Shown one piece after another: positions 50,382-58,480 of a stretch of DNA of 64,000 nt. This stretch comes from Sulfurivermis sp040755915. Its GTDB lineage: Bacteria > Pseudomonadota > Gammaproteobacteria > Thiohalomonadales > Thiohalomonadaceae. Within the stretch, counting starts at the first letter, position 1; each line of letters starts with the position of its first letter. The position numbers and the translations under genes were made by a program. The notes beneath the pieces are model-generated. The model searched no databases and was not told the DNA's origin. It saw nothing but the letters and a program-made list of their open reading frames with translations. The stretch covers positions 29,963 to 93,962 of the forward strand of contig JBFLWM010000001.1 of NCBI GenBank assembly GCA_040755915.1, given 5' to 3'.

Positions 50382-52016
50382 TCAGAGATTCCCCGACTGG
50401 CGGATGACATCCACATACAGCGTCAGGCGCTGGCCCGGACGCAGAACCTTCTTGCTGTCGAGCTTGTTCCAGCTGATCAGGTTGTCGACGCTGACGCGGA
50501 AGCGTTGCGAGATGGCGTGCAGGGAGTCGCCGCTGCGCACGGTATAGCCGATGCGCTGGCGGGTGCTGCTGCTAAAGGGATGGCTGAAGCGCGCCGGATT
50601 GGCTGCCGCCGCGACCTCTGCCGTGGCATCGGTCCAGATCACCAGCGTGCGTCCAGGCAGCAGGGGATCGCGCGGCGCCATGCCGTTCCAGCGTGCCAGC
50701 TCATTGACACCGACATCGTAACGGCGGGCAATGCTCCACAGCGAATCACCATTCTTTACCTGATAGTCGATGCGACGACCGTCACGCGGCTGGTTCTGGG
50801 TAGCGATGAGCCGCTGTTCCTCGCTCAGGCGATAGCTGGCCAGCTTTTGCCGTGCCACCGGGATGGTCAGGGTGTCGCCGACACGGATGATGTTGCCGCG
50901 CAGGTTGTTGACACTCTTCAGCAGTTCCACGGTGGTGCGGTAGTTCTGGGCAATTTGCAGCAGGCTTTCACCGCCCTTTACCCGATGACGTTCCCAGCGC
51001 ACACGCCGTTCCGGCGGATAATCGGCCAGCCGCTGCTTGAAGGTGTCCACGCGCTCGACGGGCAACAGCAGGTCGTGCGGGCCGTCGGGGTCGGTGGCCC
51101 AGCGGTTGAAGCCGGGGTTGTAAAGGTAGATGTCTTCCAGGGATATCTCCGCCAGTTCGGCGGCGAGGGCCAGATCGATCTGTGAATCCAGTTCGACGCT
51201 GGTGAGAAAGGGCTCGTTGGGTACGGGGCCCAGGCTGACGCCATGGGCTTCCGGGTCCTTGATCAGACGGGAGATGGCCAGCAGCTTGGGGACATAGCCG
51301 CGCGTCTCGCGCGGCAGGTCCAGCGACCAGAAATCAGTTGGCTTGCCGCGCGCCTTGTTGCGCGCAACGGCACGCTTTACCGTACCTTCGCCGGAGTTGT
51401 AGGCGGCAATGGCCAGCAGCCATTCGCCGTCGAAGTGGTCGCGCAGGTATTCAAGATAATCCAGGGCGGCGCGGGTGGCGGCGGCGACATCGCGGCGGCC
51501 GTCGTACCACCAGCTTTGTTTCAGATCGAAGCGGCGGCCGGTGCCGGGGATGAATTGCCACAGGCCGGCGGCGCGGCCGTGGGAGTAGGCAAAGGGCTGG
51601 TAGGCGCTTTCCACCACCGGCAACAGGACCAGTTCGGTGGGCAGGTTGCGTTCTTCTATTGCCTCGACCACCAGATGGAGATAGGGGCTGGCGCGGGTCA
51701 CCACCCGATCCAGATAGCCCTGATGGCTGGCATACCACTCCAGGTCGGCACGTACCCCGGCGTGCTCGTGATCGGGCAGGGTCATGCCGTCGCGGATGCG
51801 CTCCCAGATGTCCTGTGGCGGCATGCAGAGCTCACCGGACTGATCGGGCTGGCTCCACTGGATGGCGGCAATGGTCGTTGTGGTGGTGCGGTCGGTGCTT
51901 GCGGTGTCGTTCACCGCCGGGGAGGCAGTATCGTGACGCGCCTGTTGCGACAGGCAGCCGCTCAGGGTCAGGACCAGCAGCGACAGGGACAGAATCCGGC
52001 GCATTGTTGTTCTCAT
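50382..52016 (-). CDS. mltD: Membrane-bound lytic murein transglycosylase D with LysM repeats
   Basis: The lipoprotein precursor is 544 residues with a lipobox (LTLSGC near residue 20) and starts at 52014-52016, with a second ATG at 52004. The SLT/Goose-type domain carries the catalytic Glu in VESAYQPFAYSHGRAAGLWQ near 125. Three LysM modules follow in the C-terminal third, each with a GDSLxxIAxRY-type core (starts near 342, 417 and 487). It cleaves peptidoglycan glycan strands and stays at the outer membrane by its lipid. The mltD-gloB-rnhA-dnaQ neighbourhood is as in E. coli. Confidence 0.95.
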   Translation of the reverse strand: MRTTMRRILSLSLLVLTLSGCLSQQARHDTASPAVNDTASTDRTTTTTIAAIQWSQPDQSGELCMPPQDIWERIRDGMTLPDHEHAGVRADLEWYASHQGYLDRVVTRASPYLHLVVEAIEERNLPTELVLLPVVESAYQPFAYSHGRAAGLWQFIPGTGRRFDLKQSWWYDGRRDVAAATRAALDYLEYLRDHFDGEWLLAIAAYNSGEGTVKRAVARNKARGKPTDFWSLDLPRETRGYVPKLLAISRLIKDPEAHGVSLGPVPNEPFLTSVELDSQIDLALAAELAEISLEDIYLYNPGFNRWATDPDGPHDLLLPVERVDTFKQRLADYPPERRVRWERHRVKGGESLLQIAQNYRTTVELLKSVNNLRGNIIRVGDTLTIPVARQKLASYRLSEEQRLIATQNQPRDGRRIDYQVKNGDSLWSIARRYDVGVNELARWNGMAPRDPLLPGRTLVIWTDATAEVAAAANPARFSHPFSSSTRQRIGYTVRSGDSLHAISQRFRVSVDNLISWNKLDSKKVLRPGQRLTLYVDVIRQSGNL

Positions 52017-52109
52017 CTCGGGCACAGGGTGCAATGGTAGGCCGTGGCCCGGGCCCGGTTCAAGGATTAAACGCAGGATCTGCCGCCGGGGGCGGCAGCG
52101 GGCGCGGGC

Positions 52110-52883
52110 TCAGTCGAGGGTGTCCTTCCAGTGGCGCACGGTGGCGAACACGCTGGCGCCGTCCGGCAGGGCGTGGCCGGCGAAGCCCTCGGCGGCGGTC
52201 ACCACCTCCGCTACCCCGCAGCGCAGGAAGGGATTGGTCTTCAGTTCCTGCAACAGCGGTGCCGGCACGGTGGCCTCGTGGCGGGCACGGCGGCGCGCCA
52301 CTTCGTCGATGCGGGCGAGAATGTCGGGATTGTCCGGCTCCACCACCCGGGCAAAGCGCAGATTGGCGGCGGTGTACTCATGGGCGCAGTAGATCAGCGT
52401 GGCCTCGGGCAGGGCGGCGATGCGGCTCAGGGAGGCATGCATCTGCTGCGGTGAGCCCTCGAACAGGCGGCCGCAACCGGCGGTGAACAGGGTGTCGCCA
52501 CAGAACAGGGCGCCGTGGCCGTGGTAGCAGACATGGCCGCGGGTGTGGCCGGGGGTTTCCATGACCTCGAACTCCAGGCCCAGCGCTTCCAGTTCCAGCC
52601 GCTCCCCGTCGCTCACCGGATGGGTCATGCCCGGGATGCGTTCGCGGGCCGGGCCGTAGACCGGGATGTCATAGCGGGCAGTGAGGTCGCAGATGCCGCC
52701 GGTGTGGTCGCCGTGGTGATGGGTCACGAGGATGGCGGCCGGCTCCAGGCCATGGGTGCTCAGGTAGGCCAGTACCGGTTCGGCATCCCCGGGGTCGACG
52801 ATGGCGACCCGGCGGCTGCCGGGCAATCCGGGAAGCCAGATATAATTGTCGTCAAAGGCGGGAACACAGCGGACTTCAAGCAT
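52110..52883 (-). CDS. gloB: Hydroxyacylglutathione hydrolase (glyoxalase II)
   Basis: Glyoxalase II hydrolyses S-D-lactoylglutathione to D-lactate and glutathione, completing methylglyoxal detoxification. The 257-residue protein begins MLEVRCVPAFDDNYIWL. The dinuclear-metal motif THHHGDHTGG lies near residue 52, and further ligands are in PGHTRGHVCYHG near 108, FCGDTLFTAGCGR near 126 and CAHEYT near 165. It is divergent from the methyltransferase gene, 37 bases away. Confidence 0.96.
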   Translation of the reverse strand: MLEVRCVPAFDDNYIWLPGLPGSRRVAIVDPGDAEPVLAYLSTHGLEPAAILVTHHHGDHTGGICDLTARYDIPVYGPARERIPGMTHPVSDGERLELEALGLEFEVMETPGHTRGHVCYHGHGALFCGDTLFTAGCGRLFEGSPQQMHASLSRIAALPEATLIYCAHEYTAANLRFARVVEPDNPDILARIDEVARRRARHEATVPAPLLQELKTNPFLRCGVAEVVTAAEGFAGHALPDGASVFATVRHWKDTLD

Positions 52884-52920
52884 AATGGGTGCATGGTGAC
52901 AGGGGGCGGGGAACGGGTCA

Positions 52921-53733
52921 ATGTGGGCTAGCGTCAAGCGTGTATTGCAGTCCTACCGCTGCGGCCCGGGCAACGAGGCACGCGCCGGCCTGCGCCAGTG
53001 GTATGCCACACCCCTTGGCCAAAGTCTCGCCACCTGCGAGCAGCAACTGCTGGATGAAACCCTGTACAACCTGTTTGGCTACCACCTGTTGCAGGTGGGG
53101 GCGCCGCAGGGGCGCGACCTGACCACCGCCTCGCGCATCGCCCACCGCATGATCCTGGTGGATACACCGATGGCACTGCCGGTCGCTGCGGGGACGGAAG
53201 GGTGTGCCGGCCTGCCGGAATTGCTGCCGCTGGCGACGGACAGCATTGATCTGCTGTTGCTGCCCCATGTCCTGGCCTTTGCCGACGAGCCCCATCAGGT
53301 GCTGCGCGAGGCGGAGCGCGTGCTGATCCCGGAGGGGCATGTGGCGGTGCTGGGGTTCAACCCGTGGAGCCTGTGGGGGCTGTGCCGGCTGGCATTGGGC
53401 TGGCGGCGGCGTGCGCCGTGGTGCGGGCGTTTCCTGAGTCCATGGCGGGTCAAGGACTGGCTGTCCCTGCTGGGCTTTGATACGGTGCTGCTGCGCCACG
53501 CCTATCACCGGCCTCCGCTGCGCCACCCGGGCCTGCTGCAGCGCCTGCAGTTTCTCGAACGCTGGGGGCTGCGCTGGTGGCCCGTCCTGGGTGGCGCCTA
53601 TTTGCTGGTGGCCAAGAAACGTGTCGCCACCCTGACCCCGATCCGCCCGCGCTGGCGCCCGCGCCGTGCCCTGGTACCCGCGGGCCTTGCCGGTCCCACT
53701 GTTAGAAAGCAGGAACATGACGGAAAGCTGTAA
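52921..53733 (+). CDS. Class I SAM-dependent methyltransferase-like protein (YafS family)
   Basis: The 270-residue protein has a methyltransferase-like fold. The N-terminus (TPLGQSLATCEQQLLDETL) and the motif DSIDLLLLPHVLAFADEPHQVLREAERVL near residue 100 match the type-11 methyltransferase motif IV-V region, and GHVAVLGFNPWSLWGL near 138 follows. The usual Gly-rich SAM-binding loop is poorly kept near LLQVGAPQGRDL (residue 56), so activity is uncertain. This is the YafS position between gloB and rnhA in many gammaproteobacteria. It overlaps rnhA by 17 bases. Confidence 0.85.
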   Translation: MWASVKRVLQSYRCGPGNEARAGLRQWYATPLGQSLATCEQQLLDETLYNLFGYHLLQVGAPQGRDLTTASRIAHRMILVDTPMALPVAAGTEGCAGLPELLPLATDSIDLLLLPHVLAFADEPHQVLREAERVLIPEGHVAVLGFNPWSLWGLCRLALGWRRRAPWCGRFLSPWRVKDWLSLLGFDTVLLRHAYHRPPLRHPGLLQRLQFLERWGLRWWPVLGGAYLLVAKKRVATLTPIRPRWRPRRALVPAGLAGPTVRKQEHDGKL

Positions 53734-54175
53734 CGATATCGTGGAGATCTATACCGACGGCGCCTGTCGCGGCAACCCCGGCCCCGGCGGCTGGGGGGCG
53801 CTGCTGCGCTACAAGGGCAAGGAAAAGCACCTGTACGGCGCCGACGCGCAGACCACCAACAACCGCATGGAACTGATGGCGGCCATCATGGCGCTGGAGG
53901 AGCTGACGCGCGGCTGCAAGGTGCGCCTGACCACCGACTCGCAGTACGTGATGAAGGGCATCACCGAGTGGCTGGCCAACTGGCGCCGTCGCGGCTGGAA
54001 GACCGCCGACAAGAAGCCGGTGAAGAACGCCGACCTGTGGCAGCGGCTGGATGCAGCCTGCCAGCGCCACGAGGTGGAGTGGGCCTGGGTGCGCGGCCAC
54101 AACGGCCACCCGGAGAACGAACTGGCCGATCAACTGGCCAACCGCGCCATCGACGAAATGGAGGAGCAGGCCTGA
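53717..54175 (+). CDS. rnhA: Ribonuclease HI
   Basis: RNase HI cuts the RNA strand of RNA-DNA hybrids. The 152-residue protein (E. coli 155) starts MTESCNDIVEIYTDGACRGN with the catalytic Asp near residue 14, NNRMELMAAIMALE with the catalytic Glu near 52, LTTDSQYV with Asp near 74, and the distal VRGHNGHPENELAD with His and Asp near 128-138. Start by the ATG at 53717, since the longer frame back to 53666 lies in the methyltransferase gene. Its stop overlaps the dnaQ start (TGATG). Confidence 0.97.
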   Translation: MTESCNDIVEIYTDGACRGNPGPGGWGALLRYKGKEKHLYGADAQTTNNRMELMAAIMALEELTRGCKVRLTTDSQYVMKGITEWLANWRRRGWKTADKKPVKNADLWQRLDAACQRHEVEWAWVRGHNGHPENELADQLANRAIDEMEEQA

Positions 54176-54918
54176 TGCGCCAGATTGTGCTCGATACCGA
54201 AACCACCGGCCTTGAGCCGGCCGATGGCCACCGCATCATTGAAATCGGCTGCGTCGAACTGATCAACCGCCGCCTCACCGGCAATACCTATCATCAGTAC
54301 CTGCAGCCGGATCGCGAGATCGATGCCGGCGCCATCGAAGTACACGGCATCACCAATGAAATGCTGGCCGACAAGCCGCGCTTTGCCGATGTGGCACGCG
54401 ACTTTCTCGATTTCGTCAGCGGCGCCGAACTGATCATCCACAATGCCCCGTTCGATGTCGGTTTCATCAACCACGAGCTGAAACTTCTGGGGGCGGACTG
54501 GGGGCGTATCGATGCCCTGTGTACGGTGCTGGATACCCTGGCGATGGCGCGGCAGCTGCATCCGGGGCAGAAGAACAATCTGGATGCCCTGTGCAAGCGC
54601 TATGGCATAGACAACACGCACCGCGAACTGCACGGCGCCCTGCTCGACGCCGAGATTCTGGCCGATGTCTATCTGATCATGACCGGCGGGCAGACCACGC
54701 TGTCGCTGGGCGGCAGCAGCACCACCGGTGCGGCGGCCGCACCCGAGGCGATCCGGCGGTTGGCCGCCAGGCCGGCACTGCGCGTGGTGCGCGCCAGCAG
54801 CGAGGAATTGGCGGCGCATGAGCAGCGTCTGCAGGCCATCGACAAGGCCAGTGGCGGCAAGTGTCTGTGGCGCAGTCTGGATGCCGCTGCGCTGGCGGTT
54901 CCGGGCGAGTCAGAGTAA
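54175..54918 (+). CDS. dnaQ: DNA polymerase III epsilon subunit (3'-5' proofreading exonuclease)
   Basis: DnaQ edits errors made by the replicase and binds DnaE in the pol III core. The 247-residue protein (E. coli 243) has all DEDDh residues: ExoI DTETTGLE at 6-13, ExoII HNAPFDVGFINHEL near 90 and ExoIII HGALLDAEILADVY near 150 with the catalytic His. The linker to the C-terminal DnaE-binding segment is Ala/Ser-rich. It is coupled to rnhA, as in E. coli. Confidence 0.97.
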   Translation: MRQIVLDTETTGLEPADGHRIIEIGCVELINRRLTGNTYHQYLQPDREIDAGAIEVHGITNEMLADKPRFADVARDFLDFVSGAELIIHNAPFDVGFINHELKLLGADWGRIDALCTVLDTLAMARQLHPGQKNNLDALCKRYGIDNTHRELHGALLDAEILADVYLIMTGGQTTLSLGGSSTTGAAAAPEAIRRLAARPALRVVRASSEELAAHEQRLQAIDKASGGKCLWRSLDAAALAVPGESE

Positions 54919-54978
54919 TCTCCTATACAATGTTTCTATAGGTAAAATTCTTAAAGAACAAACTGGAGGAGCACCTGC

Positions 54979-55455
54979 ATGGCTCAGGATATGAAGTCAC
55001 GTAGTGAGGCGGTGTCGCGCTGGGTTACCTTCCGCCTGGGCAGCGAGACCTACGGCATCGATGTCATGCAGGTGCGCGAGGTGCTGCGCGGCACGGAGAT
55101 TTCACCGGTGCCCGGTGCCCCCAGCTATGTGCTGGGCATCATCAATCTGCGCGGCAACGTGGTCAGCATCATCGATACCCGCAGCCGTTTCGGCTTGCCG
55201 CCGCACGACATGGATGACGCCTCGCGCATCCTGATCCTGGAGGCGGGTGACCATGCGGTCGGCTTTCTGGTCGACAGCGTGTGCGAAGTGGCCGAACTGC
55301 GTTCCTCCGAGATCGAGTCCGCTCCCGATACGGGTGCCGGCGACTCGGCACGTTTCATCTCCGGCCTGTCCAACCGCAAGGAGGGCCTGCTGATCCTGGT
55401 GGATGCCAGCAAGCTGTTGTCCGACGAGGAGCTGTCCGAACTGGCGAGCTACTAG
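54979..55455 (+). CDS. cheW: CheW-like chemotaxis coupling protein
   Basis: The 158-residue protein is one CheW domain linking chemoreceptors to the CheA kinase. It shows LGSETYGIDVMQVREVL near residue 21 and GIINLRGNVVSIIDTRSRFG near 53. GGAGGAG precedes the ATG. The 60-base spacer after dnaQ has a CCTATA-N9-TATAGG inverted repeat (54922-54942) that may be an operator. cheV follows at 22 bases. CheA is not in the window. Confidence 0.93.
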   Translation: MAQDMKSRSEAVSRWVTFRLGSETYGIDVMQVREVLRGTEISPVPGAPSYVLGIINLRGNVVSIIDTRSRFGLPPHDMDDASRILILEAGDHAVGFLVDSVCEVAELRSSEIESAPDTGAGDSARFISGLSNRKEGLLILVDASKLLSDEELSELASY

Positions 55456-55477
55456 CTCAGGTGCCGCGGGAGGCCGT

Positions 55478-56365
55478 ATGACCAAGCAGTCCCACTCCGA
55501 TGACCGTCTGGAGTTGCTGCTGTTCGATCTGGGCAGCAAGCAGCGCTTCGGCATCAACGTGCTCAAGGTCAAGGAGATCATCCCCTGTCCCAGCCTGACC
55601 CATCTGCCGCAGGCCCATGTCGCGGTGAAGGGCGTCGCCCATCTGCGCGGTGCGCCGGTGACGGTGATAGAGCTGGCCCGAGCCATCGGCCGCGGCCAGG
55701 TCCAGCAGGAAGGAGCGTGCAACGGTTCCATCATCATCACCGAGTTCAACCGCAGCATGCAGGGCTTTCTGGTGCGCCAGGTGGATCGCATTGTGCACTG
55801 CGACTGGAAGAAGGTATTGCCGCCGCCGGTGGGCACCGGACTCGGCAGCTACATCACCGGCGTCACCGATGTGGATGGCGAGTTGGTACAGATCCTCGAT
55901 GTGGAGAAGGTCATCGGCGAGGTGATCGAGCCGGTGGAGGCCACGGGTGAGGTGCAGTTGGCTGAGGGGGAACGGGCGCAGTTGCAGGGGCGTCGCGTGA
56001 TGGTGGTGGATGATTCGATGGTGGCCCGTCACCAGACTGCCAATACCCTGGAACCGCTGGGCATGGAGTGCGTGATGGTGCGCGACGGCAAGGAGGCGCT
56101 GGAAGCGCTGCAGGCGCAGGCCCGCGACGGCAAGCTGGTGGACATGGTGTTGTCCGACATCGAGATGCCGGAGATGGATGGCTACAGCCTGACACGCGAG
56201 ATCCGTAACGACCCGGCGCTGCAGCATCTGTACGTGCTGTTGCACACATCGCTCAACGGCGCCATCAATACCGAAAAGGCCCACAAAGTCGGCGCCAACG
56301 ACGTGCTTACCAAATTCGTTCCCGTTGACCTTGCCCATGCGGTGGCGCGCGCGATGAGCGCGTAG
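55478..56365 (+). CDS. cheV: CheV (CheW-receiver fusion chemotaxis protein)
   Basis: The 295-residue protein joins an N-terminal CheW-like domain (about 10-155, with FGINVLKVKEIIPCP) to a receiver domain (about 170-295). The receiver has VVDDSMVARHQ, the phospho-acceptor Asp in VLSDIEMPEMDGY near 230 and Lys in DVLTKFV. CheV couples receptors to CheA and can act as a phosphate sink or adaptation factor. It lies directly downstream of cheW and starts by ATG with a GGGAGG ribosome site. Confidence 0.95.
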   Translation: MTKQSHSDDRLELLLFDLGSKQRFGINVLKVKEIIPCPSLTHLPQAHVAVKGVAHLRGAPVTVIELARAIGRGQVQQEGACNGSIIITEFNRSMQGFLVRQVDRIVHCDWKKVLPPPVGTGLGSYITGVTDVDGELVQILDVEKVIGEVIEPVEATGEVQLAEGERAQLQGRRVMVVDDSMVARHQTANTLEPLGMECVMVRDGKEALEALQAQARDGKLVDMVLSDIEMPEMDGYSLTREIRNDPALQHLYVLLHTSLNGAINTEKAHKVGANDVLTKFVPVDLAHAVARAMSA

Positions 56366-56497
56366 GACGGCTGGAGCATAGCTGCACTGCAAAGTTGGTG
56401 TGGACATGATTGGATGGCCACGCTTCGCTTTGCCCAATCTGCAAACCTGACCGCCTGACGCGAAGTATCTTGTTTTCTACACCGGTGAGTTCCGCTG

Positions 56498-57544
56498 ATG
56501 ATCCCGACTCTGTTGACTGTCATGCGCCATGGCCTGTTGCTGCTGTTTGTGCTGCTGTCCGGTTGTGCGCGGCCACAACTGTATGAGGCGCAGGTCTATG
56601 TCTTCGGCACCCTGGCCGATATCTCGGTATGGGGGGCGGAGGAGCAGACTGCTCGGGCGGCAGTCGATGCCGTGGCCGCCGATTTTCAGCGCATGCACCA
56701 CGAATGGCATGCCTGGGAACCGGGGCCGCTGGTGGATCTGAATGCGGCCATTGCCGCCGGCCGTCCGGCAGCGGTGCCGGCCACCATCATTCCCCTTATC
56801 GAACGCTCGCAGGAGATTTATCTGCTCAGCGAAGGACGTTTCAATGCCGGCATCGGTCGTCTGCTCAACCTGTGGGGGTTTCAGAGCAGCGAGCGTCCGA
56901 GCGGGCCGCCGCCGTCACGCGAGGCGATCGCGGCCCTGCTGGCGCAGCGGCCGGCGATGACCGATTTGCAACTGCAGGATGGCACGCTGTACTCGTCAAA
57001 CACGGCGGTTCAGCTGGACTTCGGCGGCATTGCCAAGGGCTATGCCGTGGAGTTGGCCCTGCAGCGCCTGCACTCCTTCGGTATCGACAATGCCATCGTC
57101 AATGCCGGCGGCGGTCTTGGTGTCATCGGCCAGCGCGGTGAGCGCCATTGGAACGTCGGCATCCGGCATCCACAGGGGCAGGGGATTCTAGCGTCACTGG
57201 AGGTGCTGGACGGGGAACACGTGCACACCTCCGGCAACTATGAACGCTTCCGCGAGCATGAAGGACTGCGTTATGCCCACATCCTCGACCCGCGTACCGG
57301 CTGGCCGGTGGACAGCATCACCTCCTGCACCGTGATCAGCCGCGACGGCACCCTGGCCGATGCGGCGGCCACGGCGCTGGTCATCGCCGGCCGGGACGAC
57401 TGGCATCGCGTGGCACAGAAGATGGGTATCAAGTACGTGATGCTGGTGAGCGAGGACGGTACCGTGTACATGAACCCGGCGATGGCGGCACGGGTGCAGT
57501 TCGGCGACAACAAGCCGGCGGTGGTGCTCGGCGCCGAGCTGTAG
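56498..57544 (+). CDS. apbE: FAD:protein FMN transferase (ApbE-like lipoprotein)
   Basis: ApbE covalently attaches FMN to threonine residues of periplasm-side flavoproteins such as NqrB/C, RnfG or NosR. The 348-residue lipoprotein has a lipobox LLSGCAR near residue 20, the FAD/Mg site FGTLADISVW near 37, LDFGGIAKGYAV near 174, NAGGGLGVIG near 203 and the metal-binding DGTLADAAATALVI near 292. No target flavoprotein is visible in the window, although the redox genes at 57.5 kb and 20-32 kb could use it. Within the family these two catalytic regions are intact. Confidence 0.94.
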   Translation: MIPTLLTVMRHGLLLLFVLLSGCARPQLYEAQVYVFGTLADISVWGAEEQTARAAVDAVAADFQRMHHEWHAWEPGPLVDLNAAIAAGRPAAVPATIIPLIERSQEIYLLSEGRFNAGIGRLLNLWGFQSSERPSGPPPSREAIAALLAQRPAMTDLQLQDGTLYSSNTAVQLDFGGIAKGYAVELALQRLHSFGIDNAIVNAGGGLGVIGQRGERHWNVGIRHPQGQGILASLEVLDGEHVHTSGNYERFREHEGLRYAHILDPRTGWPVDSITSCTVISRDGTLADAAATALVIAGRDDWHRVAQKMGIKYVMLVSEDGTVYMNPAMAARVQFGDNKPAVVLGAEL

Positions 57545-57551
57545 CGCGTTG

Positions 57552-57821
57552 CTACAACTGTGCGCTGCTGAGCAGATAGGTGGTCACCGTGGCAAGCGGC
57601 AGGACATAGAAATAGCCCTGCATCAGACGCCGTATCAGCGGATGGGCGTTTTTCAGTTCCATGAAATGGTCAACTACCATGCGCCCCTTGAAGGCCATGG
57701 TGAGCGTTATGAGCAACATCAACGCATAGCCGGGTTCGGTAGTTTCTCCCAGCATTGATCCTCCCAGCGTCAATATCACCAGCACTATCCACAGCACAGC
57801 AACGACCTGCTTATGGCTCAT
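57552..57821 (-). CDS. norF: NorF-like small membrane protein (cytochrome oxidase subunit IV family)
   Basis: The 89-residue protein has three hydrophobic segments: VAVLWIVLVILTLGGSMLG, YALMLLITLTMAFKGRMVVD and LMQGYFYVLPLATVTTYLL. FKGRMVVDHFMELKN-like sequence after the second is typical of the short COX4/NorF group found with NO reductase or heme-copper oxidases. It follows norE by 10 bases. NorEF improve NO-reductase activity in Paracoccus; norCB is not present here, so the role is inferred from family and pairing. Confidence 0.8.
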   Translation of the reverse strand: MSHKQVVAVLWIVLVILTLGGSMLGETTEPGYALMLLITLTMAFKGRMVVDHFMELKNAHPLIRRLMQGYFYVLPLATVTTYLLSSAQL

Positions 57822-57831
57822 TGTCGCGCCC

Positions 57832-58419
57832 TCAACGCAGCAGATACAGCAGTGGGAAGATGATCAGCCACACCAGATCGGTGGCATGCCAGTAAGAGGC
57901 AAAGGACTCCATGCCTTCATGATCTGCCGGGGTGTAGGCGCCGCCGTGGGTGCGGAAGATAATCCAGCCCAGGCCGATCATTCCCCAGAATACGTGCACC
58001 ATGTGCGTCAGCGTCAGGTAGTAATAGACCGTGAAGAAAGCGCCATTGCCCGCCGTGACGCCGTGAGCGACGTTCCATTCGAATTCCAGATATTTGGTGA
58101 CCATGTAGGCGACGGCCGAGGCAAACACCAGATAGAGAAAGCGCATGCTGAGGGCCGGACGATTCTGCCGGATGGCGATCACCGCGTTGACCACGAAGTA
58201 GCTGCCGGAGATCATCCAGAGTGTGTTGAGCGTGCCGGCAAGAAGGTTGAGATTGCCGGGGCCGGCGCGGAATTCCTGCGGGAAGAACACCCGTGCAGTG
58301 AAGTAGACAGCGAACAATACGGCAAATTCTGTCATTTCGCACAGAATCCCCGCCCACATGCCCCGGTTGCCGGGGATGTGGCCTGCTGCAGGAAGCTGTT
58401 CGCTGTAGGTGATGCTCAT
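57832..58419 (-). CDS. norE: NorE-like cytochrome c oxidase subunit III family protein
   Basis: The 195-residue protein has five membrane helices in the COX3 pattern. It begins MSITYSEQLPAAGHIPGNRGM and shows WAGILCEMTEFAVLFAVYF near residue 30, a Glu-containing helix, LEFEWNVAHG near 113, YLTLTHMVHVFWGMIGLGW near 140 and a C-terminal SYWHATDLVWLIIFPLLYLL. Short COX3 proteins of this kind accompany NO reductase (NorE) or aa3 oxidase. With norF next to it, NorE is the best name. A longer frame upstream of 58419 has no clear start. Confidence 0.85.
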   Translation of the reverse strand: MSITYSEQLPAAGHIPGNRGMWAGILCEMTEFAVLFAVYFTARVFFPQEFRAGPGNLNLLAGTLNTLWMISGSYFVVNAVIAIRQNRPALSMRFLYLVFASAVAYMVTKYLEFEWNVAHGVTAGNGAFFTVYYYLTLTHMVHVFWGMIGLGWIIFRTHGGAYTPADHEGMESFASYWHATDLVWLIIFPLLYLLR

Positions 58420-58436
58420 GGCTGTGCTCCTGATGC

Positions 58437-58463
58437 CCGCCGTTGCCATTTAGGCAACGGCGG
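58437..58463. terminator. Hairpin between the chemoreceptor and norE
   Basis: A perfect 11-bp stem CCGCCGTTGCC/GGCAACGGCGG with an ATTTA loop lies between two minus-strand genes. There is no T tract on the transcribed strand, so it may only be a weak terminator or an RNA-processing element. Confidence 0.45.
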
Positions 58464-58480
58464 CAGAGGGACAGCATAAC

